In this document: piece by piece, positions 45,501 through 54,575 of the stretch | Position numbering within the stretch: the stretch's first letter is position 1 | Layout: each line of letters begins with the position of its first letter | NCBI GenBank assembly: GCA_019925095.2 | Contig: CM034388.1 | Span: 31,502,934 to 31,566,933, forward strand | DNA from: Dendrolimus kikuchii | Lineage: Eukaryota > Arthropoda > Insecta > Lepidoptera > Lasiocampidae | Reading direction: 5' to 3' | Length of the DNA stretch: 64,000 nt | The notes under the pieces: generated by a model | The model's database searches: none | What the model was told of the DNA's origin: nothing | The model's input: the letters and a program-made list of their open reading frames with translations, nothing else | Translations under genes and position numbers: made by a program

Positions 45501-48500
45501 CTATGTTCGCGGTCGGACAAGTGATTCTGGGTGGCGTCGCGTGGGTAGTGCAGCCGTGGCGCTACATGATCATGACCCTGCACATCCCTTGCTTTATCAT
45601 CATCGTTTACTACTGGGTGTTGTCCGAGAGCGTCAGATGGCTGCTCTCCAAGGAAAGGTATGAGGAGGCTAGGCTGGTGCTGGAGAAGGTCGCGAAGGTT
45701 AACAGGAAACAAATCAGCGAGAAGTCAATGCAGGCTCTTATGAATCCACCACCACCTCCACCAGTTGATGTAAGTTTTACTTTATTTTATTTTTAAATAG
45801 CTTTGCGTTTGAACACAATCGCGCTTACTGTTAAGAATTTATCAAGATAAGACTTAAGAGCCTGGATTTTTATCAGCTCTAATTATTACCATCTACTTAT
45901 ATCAATCTAACTATAAAAAGATGTTTCTGAACAATCGTTTATCAATAAAAATGTCTGTTTGTTTCCTGATAATTTTAATACAATAAGTTGTTTATAATAA
46001 GATGCTGACCAGATATAATTTACTTAACACTTTCCCCAAATTACATTTATATTATAGACTTTTTGCTAGTAATATCTAATTTTATCCGTGCAGGAACGGA
46101 GAAAGAATACAATTTCCTGCGGCCCGGCGGCCTGTCGTAAGAGGCGACTAAACAACCCACAGCCAGGTGGTAGGGCATTTGCTCGACTGGATGGCGACCA
46201 CCCCTGGTGTAGAGTATGCCGCCATAGCAACCTTGTTGTTGTGTTCCGGCATTAGTGACCAGGTTCCAGTCTCCTTTAAGAGAGCAGCAGCGCATTTGTA
46301 GCACCTTTGGTGTTGCAAATGTCCATAGGCGATGGTAACCGCTTTCCATCAAGTGGGCCGTCTGCCTGTCTGCTGAACTCCTGCAATAAAAAAATAATAA
46401 CAATAATTAACAATTTATTATTATCAGCTATTTTATAAATAAATAACAATAATTGACTGGAGTATCGAAATTAGAAAGAAAGAAAGAATTATTTTATTTA
46501 GGACAAATAAACATCTTAACAATACTGAGGTGATGTCAGGAGCCTTAAGAACAGACGAGCGTGCATGACAAGAGTTATGAATGTCAAAGAGGAAAGTGAG
46601 GTGTGTAAGAATAAGCCTAAATGGCACTCTGTTGTTCGTGCCTACCCCGCAAGGGAACTGGCGTGAAGTTATGTATATATGTATGTATGTATGTAACAAT
46701 ACTGAGTAAAATAAAAGACAACTGCATCAATATAAGTCCTAAAATTGGACCTAGACTCAGCGTAATGCTAGCTGCTAAGGCCAGCGCTGGTCTTCCGCCT
46801 GGAACCAGCAGGTAGAGTCACGGAGGACAATACAACACAATTAATATATCAAATCCGTACAGTTAATAATTATAAAAATGAAACGGGTTATTAGACATAC
46901 TTACATCGGAATGATAATAATAAACATATATACACCCGCAGGGGGGCTTTGTACCCGCAGGGGGACTTTGTGGCGAAGCCTTAGGTAAGTAGCGACACCT
47001 CATATCTGACTCCGGGGGCCAAGGCAAGGCCCCCGCCTCCGTGCTTGCCTTAACCGGCCGGCACGGAGTGGAGATCGCTAGAGCCAAGACTCAAGCTCCA
47101 GGGGTGGAAGTGATAAATGGTCTAACGTCGGAAGTAGCTTCGGTGAACCTGCAGTCCACCTCTCTACACCCCTTAGCCACTCACACCCATGTTGCCCCTG
47201 TCTTTATGGCATTTTTTGGGGCCCATGCAGGGAGTGGCGAGTCACCGTCTGCCCATTTTTCCATGTTCCCTGAACATTGCGACGGGCAGACGCCATAGTC
47301 CCCATTCAAGGGGCCTCTACGTGTTGGCCTTCCCATGGCCCCACGCAAGCCCCGTAAAGTCCGGGCCATAGTATAGTAGTAGCCATAGTATGTAGTTTAC
47401 TAATGAAGTCTTTTTGTGGGTCATTGAAACTTCAAACTCCTCTATGTGTTGTATTGTCCACAAACGTAGTCTACATTTCATTAAACTTCACTTTCTGGTC
47501 CCACTTCACTTTCTGGTCCCAGAAGAACAGCGCTAGTCCTTGTTGGCTAGCATTATGCTGAGACTGGGTCCAATTTAGGACTTATTTTGTTTTTTCTTTT
47601 TCTATTTATATTAACTTAGTTTTTGTCCTAAATAAAATATTTTCTTTCTTTCTTTCTATAATCGAGACTCTGAAGCCGAGCATTAAAAAGACGATCATTG
47701 CCGACCAGCTTCCTGGCTCTATTCTCAATTCCTCCAAGGCCTTTAATTCAAGCTATATTGAAATACAGTCTGCTAGCCATACAATTTATACAGGAACCGT
47801 TAGTCCTTTATATACTGTAGAAATGAAAACCCTCATTCAAGAATCAAAAATAAGGCAAGAATCTGCTATACCAATTCAGACAGGTGAAAAGCCACCACCA
47901 TAGTTATTGGTTATGATAATAGCGAAGTGAGCTTTTCTTCTCGTTGCGTCTGGCATGAAGATCTTTTATGCCATTCAAATGTTACGCTATTTCTCATTTA
48001 TATTACAGGTTGACCAAGGACCTGGTGTTATCAAGACCATCTTCAGCTCCCGCGTCCTTCTCCGAAGAGTCTGCACCACTCCGATCTGGTGGATCACCAC
48101 AACCTTCGTCTACTATGGCCTCTCTATCAACTCTACTGGTCTTTCGGATTCCATGTATCTCAACTACATCCTGATTTGCGCCATTGAAATTCCTGGTTTC
48201 TACACTGCTGTTCTCGTTTTGGACAGGATTGGCAGGAAGATTACTTTGTCCGCTGGATTTTTCTTCAGCGCTGCTTGTAACATTGCATTCGTTTTTATAC
48301 CTGAAGGTAAGTTGTTGAAATTTGGATTTGTTCTTAGTACTTATCTGTGCAGGAACGGAGAAAGAATACAATTTTCTGCGGCCGGGCGGCCTGTCGTAAG
48401 AGGCGACTTAACGACCCACAGCCAGGTGGTAGGGCATTTGCCCGACTGGATGGCGACCACCCCTGGTCTAAAGTATGTCGCCATAACAACCATGAGTTGT

Positions 48501-51500
48501 GTTCCGGCATTAGTGACCAGGTTCCAGTTTCCCTTAAGAGAGCAGCAGCGCATTTGCAGCAACTTGGTGTTGCAAATGTCCATAGGCGATGGTAACCGCT
48601 TTCCATCAAGTGGGCCGTCTGCCTGTCTGCTGATCTCCTGCAATAAAAAAAAAAAAAGTACTATAGACTTCACAGACTTGTCTTGTTGTGAAAAATGTGA
48701 TAAAATTTCATGATAACTAAGTAACTAACATTTGTCTATTGAATTTAGTTTTTTAATTAATCACTATAATTACTCTGTGTTGGAATGTGTGTGTTTGTAT
48801 ATACATATCTACCCGTGTAGTTTACATACATACATAACTTCACGCCAGCTCCCTTGCGGGGTAGGCACGAACAACAGAGCGCCATTTAGGCTTATTCTTA
48901 CACACCTCACTTGCTTCTTTGACATTCATAACTCTTGACATGCACGCTCGTCTGTTCTTAAGGCTCCTAACATCACCTTCTGCTAGTACACGATCAATTT
49001 GATCATGGAAAGTGTGTCGTGGCCTTCCACGACTTCTGCATCCATCCACTTTTGCATTGTATATCTGTTTATTCATTCTTTCATCATGCATTCTTTCTAT
49101 ATGTCCGAACCACCGGAGCATTCCTTTCCTTACCTTCACCCCGACACTCTCTTTCAGACCAAACGTGTAGTTTATTTTGTTTTAAATATTCATTTAATCA
49201 CAACAAGAGCATTACACATTATGTTACCAAAGGTCTTATAAATGAAAGACCCATCATCACCTATAAATTCTAGTTAAATACAGTGTATAGATAGTTAATT
49301 TAAAACATTTTTTACTTTAATATCTAATTTTATTGTACCAAAATTGTCTTATGATCAAAAATAATGTATAGAATGATCCTCTTTGAATGTTTCTCCAGTC
49401 GGCCACAAGCGTATCTTAAGAATATAATTAGTATTACTTATTAGTATTACTTATTGATTACTATTGATTGATTATAATTATTGTAGGTAAGCCTATACCA
49501 GTTCCTGAGAAGTAATTATTTTCTTTGTCTTTATCATTTAATGTCATTTTATTAACTTTGTGATAATTTTCAAGATTATTACGATAGGTCTTATATGTAT
49601 GTACTTAGATATTCAGGACACTTTTTTTTATAGCTTCATAAATTAGTTGATGTTTGAAGCACGTGATACCTGAGACAGAAAATAGTAAACGTGACCCATT
49701 ATCGTTTAAGATAATGTTATAACCAGTATCGTATAAAGCGTTCGCTTGTCATAATCTGATTAATTACAATATTACATACATACATAACTTCACGCCAGTT
49801 CCCTTGCGGGGTAGGCACGAACAACAGAGCGCCATTCAGGCTTATTCTTACACACCTCACTTGCTTCTTTTTTTTATTGCAGGAGACGGCCCACTTGATG
49901 GAAAGCGGTTACCATCGCCTATGGACACTTGCAACACCAATGTTGCTACAAATGCGCTGCTGCTCTCTTAAGGGAGAGTGGAACCTGGTCACTAATGCCG
50001 GAACACAACTCAAGGTTGTTATGGCGACATACTTTAGACCAGGGGTGGTAGCCATCCAGTCGGGCAAATTCCCTACCACCTGGCTGTGGGTTGTTAAGTC
50101 GCCTCTTACGACAGGCCGCCCGGCCGCAGGAAATTGTATTCTTTCTCCGTTCCTGCGCGGATGATAATCTTTGATGATCTTTGACATTCATAACTCTTGT
50201 CATGCACGCTCGTCTGTTCTTAAGGCTCCTGACATCACCTTCTGCTAGTACACGATCAATTAAAGTATTGTAGATGTTTATACTTCTTTCTTTGTAATGA
50301 TTAACGTCTGCTTTAAATTAAGTCTCATTATTTTAGAAGTAATAAATATATAATCAGCTAAAGATACGGAAATCAGAATTCTCATGAACTTTTTGAGATA
50401 TCCCTACTAGATGTAGTAGAGTGAGATCCCAGTCACCCCCGAATTACGTGATTTTAGGAAAGATGAAAGTTTTAGGATCGGTAAGTTAACATAGCGGCGA
50501 CTAAACAACCCACAGCCAGGTGGTAGGGTATTTGCTTGACTGGATGGCGACCACCCCTGGTCTAGAGTATGCCGCCATAACAAGCTTGTGTTGTGTTCCG
50601 GTATTAGTGACCAGGTTCCAGTCTCCTTTAAGAGAGCAGCAGCGCATTTGTAGCACCTTTGGTGTTGCAAATGTCCATAGGCGATGGTAACCGCTCTCCA
50701 TCAAGTGGGCCGTCTGCCTGTCTGCTGAGCTCCTACAATAAAAAAATTAAATAAAAAAACAAGTCTTAAAAAAAAATTTAGAAAACTGTACGAACCATAG
50801 ATAATACAAATGCGACTCATGTCCCAACTTTTTTTTTAATTGTGAAGCTTGCCACCACCCCTGTCATGAGGACCACGACCACTCTGCCAAGAGTGTGACG
50901 ACGGAGAAGAAGTTAACATAAACTTAGAAAGGAATGGATAGTCGCTAAACTGAAAGCGGGGCCGTTTTTCAGGTAGCAGCTATCAAAGGTGGAAAAAAAC
51001 CATACTAACTTACGTCAAAGTAGTTTTTAATAGTTTACCCCGGCCAGTGTAGGACTATTGTGGGAAATGAAGACAAAAAGTACCGGGCTATTGGGGTGAA
51101 CTGCTAGTGGTACTGGAGGTCTCAAACACAGAAAAATTTTCATCAAAATCATTTCGGGTGTTTGTGAGGAGTTTAGTGACATAAACACTAGCATAAGAAT
51201 TTTATATATGAAGACATATCTAACGGCCACAGCACACTAGCTACTTTTAGCATCGACGATCGGCGACTAGTCGCTTTTTAGAAGCTAAATACGGCGACTG
51301 AACACTCCACACCGCACATTTAAAAACGCCAAACGCGGAGATTGAGTCGCTTTTTAGAAGCGCGACATAGCAGCTGAACGCTACACTCCGCACAAATTCG
51401 GATGCGGGTAGCATCGATTTAACATTTTTTTTATTTATAAGTAAACAAAACCACAGATTACAGAATACTGCAATATCATTGCAAATCACAGATATAAGTA

Positions 51501-53624
51501 ATCAAAGTTACAAATCGGAAAACTATAGACAACACTTCGGCCGACGCGATCCAGCATCTGAGCCGTCGCTAAAACGCGCGTTTCCGATACCGCGTTCGAA
51601 CGCAGACAGTCGCGAATGATGCAGCATAACGCGCGATTTTGATACCGCGATCGAACGCAGAGAGTCGCTAAAACGCGCGTTTCCGATACCGCGATTGAAC
51701 GCAGAAAGTCGCGAATGATGCGGCATGACGCGCAATTTTGATACCGCGATCGAACGCAGAGAGTCGCTAGAACACGCTTTTCCGATACCGCGTTCGAACG
51801 CAGAAAGTTGCGAATGATGCGGCATGACGCGCGATTTTGATACCGCGATCGACCGCAGAGCGTCGCTAAAACGCGCGTTTCCCATACCGCGTTCGAACGC
51901 AGAAAGTCGCGAATGATGCGGCATGACGCGCGATTTTGATACCGCGATCGAACGCAGAGAGTCGCTAAAACGCGCGTTTCCGATACCGCGATTGAACGCA
52001 GAAAGTCGCGAATGATGCGGCATGACGCGCAATTTTGATACCGCGATCGAACGCAGAGAGTCGCTAGAACACGCTTTTCCGATACCGCGTTCGAACGCAG
52101 AAAGTTGCGAATGATGCGGCATGACGCGCGATTTTGATACCGCGATCGAACGCAGAGAGTCGCTAAAACGCGCGTTTCCCATACCGCGTTCGAACGCAGA
52201 AAGTCGCGAATGATGCGGCATGACGCGCGATTTTGATACCGCGATCGAACGCAGAGAGTCGCTAAAACGCGCGTTTCCCATACCGCGTTCGAACGCAGAA
52301 AGTCGCGAATGATGCGGCATGACGCGCGATTTTAATACCGCGATCGAACGCAGAGAGTCGCTAAAACGCGCGTTTCCCATACCGCGTTCGAACGCAGAAA
52401 GTCGCGAATGATGCGGCATGACGCGCGACTTTGATACCACGATCGAACGCAGGGAGTCGCTAAAACACGCGTTTCCGATACCGCGTTCGAACGCAGAAAG
52501 TCGCGAATGATGCGGCATGACGCGCGACTTTGATACCGCGATCGAACGCAGGGAGTCGCTAAAACACGCGTTTCCGATACCGCGTTCGAACGCAGAAAGT
52601 CGCGAGTGATGCGGCATGACGCGCGATTTTGATACCGCGATCGAACGCAGAGAGTCGCTAAAACGCGACGCAGCATCGATGCAGTCGCTAAATCGCCGAT
52701 CGCCGATGCTAAAAGTATCTAGCGTGCTGTGGCCCTAAGTCTGAGTATACTTGGGTCAAAATACATAAATGCCTGATATGAAACTGGACTGTCCACAATA
52801 TTAAAGATGGAAATTAATTCTTTCCAGACATGACGACCGTTCGGCTGATTCTCTTCTTGGCTGGCAAGTTTGGTATCTCCGTGGTTTTTACCTCCCTTTA
52901 TCTATTTACGTCGGAGCTGTACCCAACGCAGCACAGGCACAAACTCTTGGCCTTCTCCTCCATGATTGGTCGTATTGGTTCCATTACTGCACCTTTAACA
53001 CCCGTTTTGGTAAGTACATACATACATACATAACTTCACGCCAGTTCCCTTGCGGGGTAGGCCATTTAGGCCCATTCTTACACACCTCACTTGCTTCTTT
53101 GACATTCATAACTCTTGTCATGCACACTCGTCTGTTCTTAAGGCTCTTGACATCACCCCCCGCTAGTACACGATCAATTTGATCATGGATCATCAATTTG
53201 GTAAGTAGCGTAAAGTAAATAGTAAATAAAGTAAGACCATTGTGCTAGAATAATTTTAGGCTATAAGTTTCCTGTGTTTTCTGTAATGGTGTACAAAGTG
53301 TTCTCTCTCTCTCTTCTTTATGCCATCTTAAAGATTGGCAACGCGTAGACATCGGCATTGGCGTTGCGAATGTCTTTAGGCGACAATATCTACTTTCCAC
53401 TATGTGGGCCGTCTACCTGTCGGCCAGCTGCTATATAAAAAAAAAACTATTTACAGATGGATTACTGGCATGGCATTCCTTCAATTATGTTCGGTGCGAT
53501 GGGCTTTATCTCTGGTGTGCTGGTGCTCACGCAGCCGGAGACCCTGGGTACCAAGATGCCTGACACCCTCGCCGAAGCCGAGGCTTTGGGCAGACCAGAA
53601 TCCAAAATCCAACAGATCAGCTGA
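39232..53624 (+). CDS. SLC22-like organic cation/solute transporter, gene A (seven coding exons)
   Basis: Membrane transporter of the SLC22 branch of the major facilitator superfamily, expected to move organic cations or related small solutes across the plasma membrane; the substrate cannot be read from sequence. Coding exons: 39232-39500, 41914-42148, 43999-44254, 45447-45769, 48009-48306, 52828-53009, 53457-53624. They total 1731 nt, giving 576 aa plus stop, about the usual length for the family. All introns are GT-AG and phases agree at each junction (2,0,1,0,1,0). Visible family features: TM1 in exon 1; a Cys-rich extracellular loop with an NGT glycosylation sequon in exon 2; the DRFGRR motif after TM2 (residues 201-206); ESVRWLL after TM6 (about 314-320); YTSELYPTQHR-type motif variant before TM11. 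The start is the first ATG before the conserved DDIL segment. The N-terminus has a GPRPS repeat. Introns are full of repeats. It faces gene B tail to tail. Confidence 0.93.
39724..39891 (-). mobile_element. RTE LINE 3' fragment, copy 10, gene A intron 1
   Basis: 12-bp duplication TATTTACGAGAT (39712-39723, 39892-39903). Confidence 0.92.
39905..40505. other. Gene A intron 1 sequence without recognised repeat
   Basis: AT-rich, no feature seen. Confidence 0.5.
40521..41069 (-). mobile_element. Internally deleted Penelope-like element in gene A intron 1
   Basis: 549 bp bounded by the 14-bp duplication ATTAATATGGATTT (40507-40520 and 41070-41083). Inverted terminal segments are present at both ends. 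Internal sequence matches 900-1310 of the first copy and then jumps to the opposite end, so most of the GIY-YIG coding region is lost. Confidence 0.82.
41599..41806 (+). mobile_element. SINE-like repeat, copy 18, internally deleted
   Basis: CCGTGCAGGAACGG start, deletion from CGTAAGAGGCCAGG to TAGTGACCAGG, intact A-tail end. Gene A intron 1. Confidence 0.85.
41914..42148 (+). CDS. Gene A exon 2 (large extracellular loop)
   Basis: The acceptor TTCGCAG supplies the single G that completes an Arg codon, giving an RCQVPECGE start. Residues 90-168 form the extracellular loop between TM1 and TM2, with five cysteines (RC, PEC, SC, FC, EC contexts) and an NGT sequon. It ends in frame at a GTAAGT donor. 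An RTE fragment begins about 40 bp after the donor. Confidence 0.9.
42190..42525 (-). mobile_element. RTE LINE 3' fragment, copy 11, gene A intron 2
   Basis: Tail side ACATACATACATACATAACT, truncated at GTCGGGGTGAAGG. CTCTCT-rich flanks ending TAGTT on both sides form an approximate duplication. It starts about 40 bp after exon 2. Confidence 0.88.
42829..42953 (+). mobile_element. RTE LINE 3' fragment, copy 12
   Basis: Only about 125 bp, with an 11-bp duplication AAACTAGTAAT (42818-42828, 42954-42964). Confidence 0.9.
43050..43617 (-). mobile_element. SINE-like repeat, copy 19, split by an RTE insertion
   Basis: Begins TTTTTTTATTGCATGAATTC, is interrupted after ATCGCCTATG, resumes with ATCGCCTATGGACATTTG and ends TCCGTTCCTGCACGG. 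Confidence 0.88.
43124..43416 (+). mobile_element. RTE LINE 3' fragment, copy 13, nested in SINE-like copy 19
   Basis: 10-bp duplication ATCGCCTATG (43114-43123, 43417-43426). An internal deletion joins GGAGCTATGAATG. Confidence 0.92.
43848..43980 (+). repeat. LINE-type 3' tail repeat (polyadenylation-like end)
   Basis: GATTGCTCTAAAGCGATATG, then GTGGTGAACAATAAAGAG. The same tail type recurs at 53225, 62350 and, inverted, at 56960. Ends only about 20 bp before gene A exon 3. Confidence 0.55.
43999..44254 (+). CDS. Gene A exon 3 (TM2-TM3/4)
   Basis: Starts FDLGCNDW after a CCACAG acceptor and carries TM2, the DRFGRR intracellular signature of the major facilitator superfamily, and the next membrane segments. 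It ends in phase 1 at GTGAGT. Gene B encodes the same stretch in two exons, split inside the Arg codon of the DRYGRK motif. Confidence 0.92.
44350..44567 (-). mobile_element. RTE LINE 3' fragment, copy 14, gene A intron 3
   Basis: 13-bp duplication TTAAAATTTTGTA (44337-44349, 44568-44580). Confidence 0.92.
44826..45005 (+). mobile_element. SINE-like repeat, copy 20a (5' half)
   Basis: GAATGGACAAATAATACAAT to CCAGTATCCCTGCAG. An older copy cut off where copy 20b begins. Confidence 0.75.
45012..45318 (+). mobile_element. SINE-like repeat, copy 20b
   Basis: Full-length from TATCCGTGCAGGAACGG. It shares the CCAAGTTCCAGTATCCC variant with 20a, pointing to a local duplication. Confidence 0.83.
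45447..45769 (+). CDS. Gene A exon 4 (TM4-TM6 and central cytoplasmic loop)
   Basis: The acceptor TTTTTCAG completes an Ala codon. It encodes two to three membrane segments, the ESVRWLLSKER motif (family form PESPRWL, here with Ser and Val in place of Pro), an amphipathic EEARLVLEKVAKVN helix and a loop with a run of six prolines. It ends in frame at GTAAGT. Confidence 0.92.
46083..46394 (+). mobile_element. SINE-like repeat, copy 21, gene A intron 4
   Basis: Full-length forward copy, TATCCGTGCAGGAACGGAG to CTCCTGCAATAAAAAAAT. Confidence 0.87.
46485..46860. repeat. Other LINE-tail repeat carrying an RTE insertion
   Basis: The part right of the RTE copy (AAGTCCTAAAATTGGACCTAGACTCAGCG, in two pieces here) resembles 61695-61830 and 47500-47640 (inverted). 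The RTE copy sits inside it. Confidence 0.5.
46530..46694 (+). mobile_element. RTE LINE 3' fragment, copy 15
   Basis: 12-bp duplication AACAATACTGAG (46518-46529, 46695-46706). Confidence 0.92.
46927..47370 (+). repeat. GC-rich dispersed repeat, longest copy
   Basis: Links the two blocks seen separately elsewhere: GAAGCCTTAGGTAAGTAGCG to CAGGGGTGGAAGTGATAA (inverted at 1-165) and CACCCATGTTGCCCCTGTC to AAAGTCCGGGCCAT (12785, 18795). Confidence 0.7.
48009..48306 (+). CDS. Gene A exon 5 (TM7-TM9)
   Basis: Begins in frame after a TATTACAG acceptor. It carries TM7 with the YYGLSINS motif, TM8 with EIPGF and the LDRIGRK intracellular motif, then TM9. It ends in phase 1 at GTAAGT. A SINE-like repeat starts about 36 bp downstream. 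Confidence 0.93.
48343..48657 (+). mobile_element. SINE-like repeat, copy 22, gene A intron 5
   Basis: Full-length copy starting about 36 bp after the exon 5 donor: CTGTGCAGGAACGGAG to CTCCTGCAATAAAAAAAAA. Confidence 0.87.
48825..49163 (-). mobile_element. RTE LINE 3' fragment, copy 16
   Basis: 11-bp duplication CGTGTAGTTTA (48814-48824, 49164-49174). Confidence 0.93.
49175..49770. other. Gene A intron 5 sequence without recognised repeat
   Basis: AT-rich with a degenerate TTATTAGTATTACTTATTG repeat near 49430. No gene seen. Confidence 0.5.
49773..50262 (-). mobile_element. RTE LINE 3' fragment, copy 17, split by a SINE-like copy
   Basis: The tail side and ACACCTCACTTGCTTC lie left; CTTTGACATTCATAACTC to GTACACGATCAATT lies right of the SINE-like insertion. 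Confidence 0.85.
49870..50163 (-). mobile_element. SINE-like repeat, copy 23, nested in RTE copy 17
   Basis: TTTTTTTATTGCAGGAG, a small deletion, then the normal body to CTCCGTTCCTGCGCGGAT. Confidence 0.87.
50493..50747 (+). mobile_element. SINE-like repeat, copy 24 (5'-truncated)
   Basis: Starts GCGGCGACTAAACAACCCAC and reaches an A tail. Confidence 0.82.
51030..51125 (-). repeat. GC-rich dispersed repeat, short inverted fragment
   Basis: CGGCCAGTGTAGGACTATTG and AAAAAGTACCGGGCTATTGG mirror 12930-13000. Confidence 0.6.
51224..52735. mobile_element. PIF/Harbinger-like non-autonomous DNA transposon enclosing a minisatellite
   Basis: Terminal inverted repeats of about 45 bp: left GGCCACAGCACACTAGCTAC, right (inverted) GGCCACAGCACGCTAGATAC, both continuing TTTTAGCATCG. 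Flanked by TAA on each side. A TWA target duplication and GGCC-type ends are typical of PIF/Harbinger MITEs. Lies in gene A intron 5. Confidence 0.75.
51550..52670. repeat. 99-bp tandem repeat, about 11 units, with a 3-unit higher order
   Basis: GGCATGACGCGC recurs every 99 bp (for example 51722, 51821, 51920). Each unit holds two half-related blocks with CGAACGCAG. The minus strand is open for 364 codons as 33-residue repeats (MPHHSRLSAFERGIGN...). A three-unit block including the GKACSSD variant is itself repeated. The open frame follows from a period divisible by three and is not by itself evidence of a protein. Confidence 0.92.
52828..53009 (+). CDS. Gene A exon 6 (TM10-TM11)
   Basis: The acceptor TTTCCAG supplies two bases completing an Asp codon, and 60 codons follow. 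It encodes the KFGISVVF helix and the TSELYPTQHRH motif, then the IGRIGSITAPLTPVL helix. It is 182 nt long, the same as the equivalent gene B exon. Its donor GTAAGTA lies inside the 11-bp target duplication of an RTE insertion, so a second copy of the donor occurs at about 53201. Confidence 0.93.
53017..53196 (-). mobile_element. RTE LINE 3' fragment, copy 18, at the exon 6 splice donor
   Basis: 11-bp duplication TTTGGTAAGTA (53006-53016, 53197-53207), which spans the end of exon 6 and its donor. The fragment starts with the CATACATACATACATAAC tail immediately after GTAAGTA. Confidence 0.93.
53225..53450 (+). repeat. LINE-type tail plus old SINE-like fragment before exon 7
   Basis: GGCTATAAGTTTCCTGTGTT and TGTAATGGTGTACAAAGTG match 62415-62465. 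TTGCGAATGTCTTTAGGCGA resembles 59330-59420. The A-rich tail lies about 5 bp before the exon 7 acceptor tract. Confidence 0.5.
53457..53624 (+). CDS. Gene A exon 7 (TM12, C-terminus, stop)
   Basis: Starts in frame after TTTACAG. It encodes YWHGIPSIMFG and TM12, the PETLGTKMPDTLAEAE tail typical of insect organic cation transporters, and a TGA stop at 53622-53624. The acceptor lies just downstream of an A-rich repeat tail. Confidence 0.93.
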   Translation: MDYWHGIPSIMFGAMGFISGVLVLTQPETLGTKMPDTLAEAEALGRPESKIQQIS

Positions 53625-53835
53625 TTACATCTTTGACAATATAGTGGATCTCTTAATTATGTTAAATAATACATACATAAATATCTCGTCATATTCATGA
53701 ATTACTGTGTTCACTAAAACCATTGAAATATTGTGTGCGCTTGATGCTTCTTGCAATTTGAAAACGTTGTGCTGCATTGTGGATGAGAGTTGCGTAAAAA
53801 AATTATAACCTATTTAAGTGTTTATAAAAACTTAC

Positions 53836-53971
53836 CCGCAAGAGTTAACTTGAGACTTCGCTCGGATGAAGTAAGCGCGAGGTACTGACGCGTCGATGGC
53901 GAGAGCGATAAGAAGGCGGGGGTCGGGAGGGGAGCGCGCATTCCGCTCAGGTCTCAAGTTAACTCTTGCGG
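53836..53971. mobile_element. 136-bp MITE in the gene A 3' UTR
   Basis: Perfect 21-bp inverted ends CCGCAAGAGTTAACTTGAGAC, with GCGCG-rich middle. Lies between the gene A stop and its AATAAA. Confidence 0.85.
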
Positions 53972-54110
53972 ATTAATATACAGATGGAACGGTTTACTTT
54001 TTGAATATAAGTACAAAACTATTTATTGTTAGGCAAGACGGTGTTCCGTTGTATCTAATTCAAGAAGACAATATGGCTCATAGCTTAGTATTTAAGGAAG
54101 CTAAACTTTA

Positions 54111-54116
54111 AATAAA
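54111..54116 (+). terminator. Candidate poly(A) signal of gene A
   Basis: AATAAA about 490 bp after the gene A stop codon, the first canonical hexamer I see downstream. It would give a 3' UTR that includes the 136-bp MITE at 53836. Confidence 0.45.
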
Positions 54117-54195
54117 AAAGTGGTTCATTTTTGAATTTGTTACATCATTTTCTCTACACATATCTATACGTCTGCACAGATAAATAAAATTGAAG

Positions 54196-54570
54196 TGTCT
54201 GCGTAATACCGAAGTAAGAAAGACAGTTGGTCTGAAAGAGAGTGTCGGCGTGAAGGTAAGGAAAGGAATGCTCCGGTGGTTCGGGCATGTGGAAAGAATG
54301 CATGATGAAAGAATGACTAAACAGATATACAATGCAAAAGTGGAAAGATGCAGAAGTCGTGGAAGGCCACGACACACCTTCCATGATCAAATTGATCGTG
54401 TACTAGCAGAAGGTGATGTCAGGAGCCTTAAGAACAGACGAGCGTGCATGACAAGAGCTATCAATGTCAAAGAAGAAAGTGAGGTGTGTAAGAATAAGCC
54501 TAAATGGCCCTCTGTTGTTCGTGCCTACCCCGCAAGGGAACTGGCGTGAAGTTATGTATGTATGTATGTT
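54196..54570 (+). mobile_element. RTE LINE 3' fragment, copy 19
   Basis: From GCGTAATACCGAAGTAAG to the ATGTATGTATGT tail, open to the natural stop. Intergenic. Confidence 0.88.
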
Positions 54571-54575
54571 TGGCT

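Noticed and set aside
47660..47900. Extra coding exon of gene A between exons 4 and 5
   Set aside because: Exon 4 ends and exon 5 starts in phase 0 with continuous family alignment, so no exon is needed. The stretch has no fitting open frame.
51523..52617. 364-aa minus-strand ORF of 33-residue repeats
   Set aside because: A 99-bp period keeps one frame open automatically. It lies inside a MITE in an intron, with no domain or expression signal.
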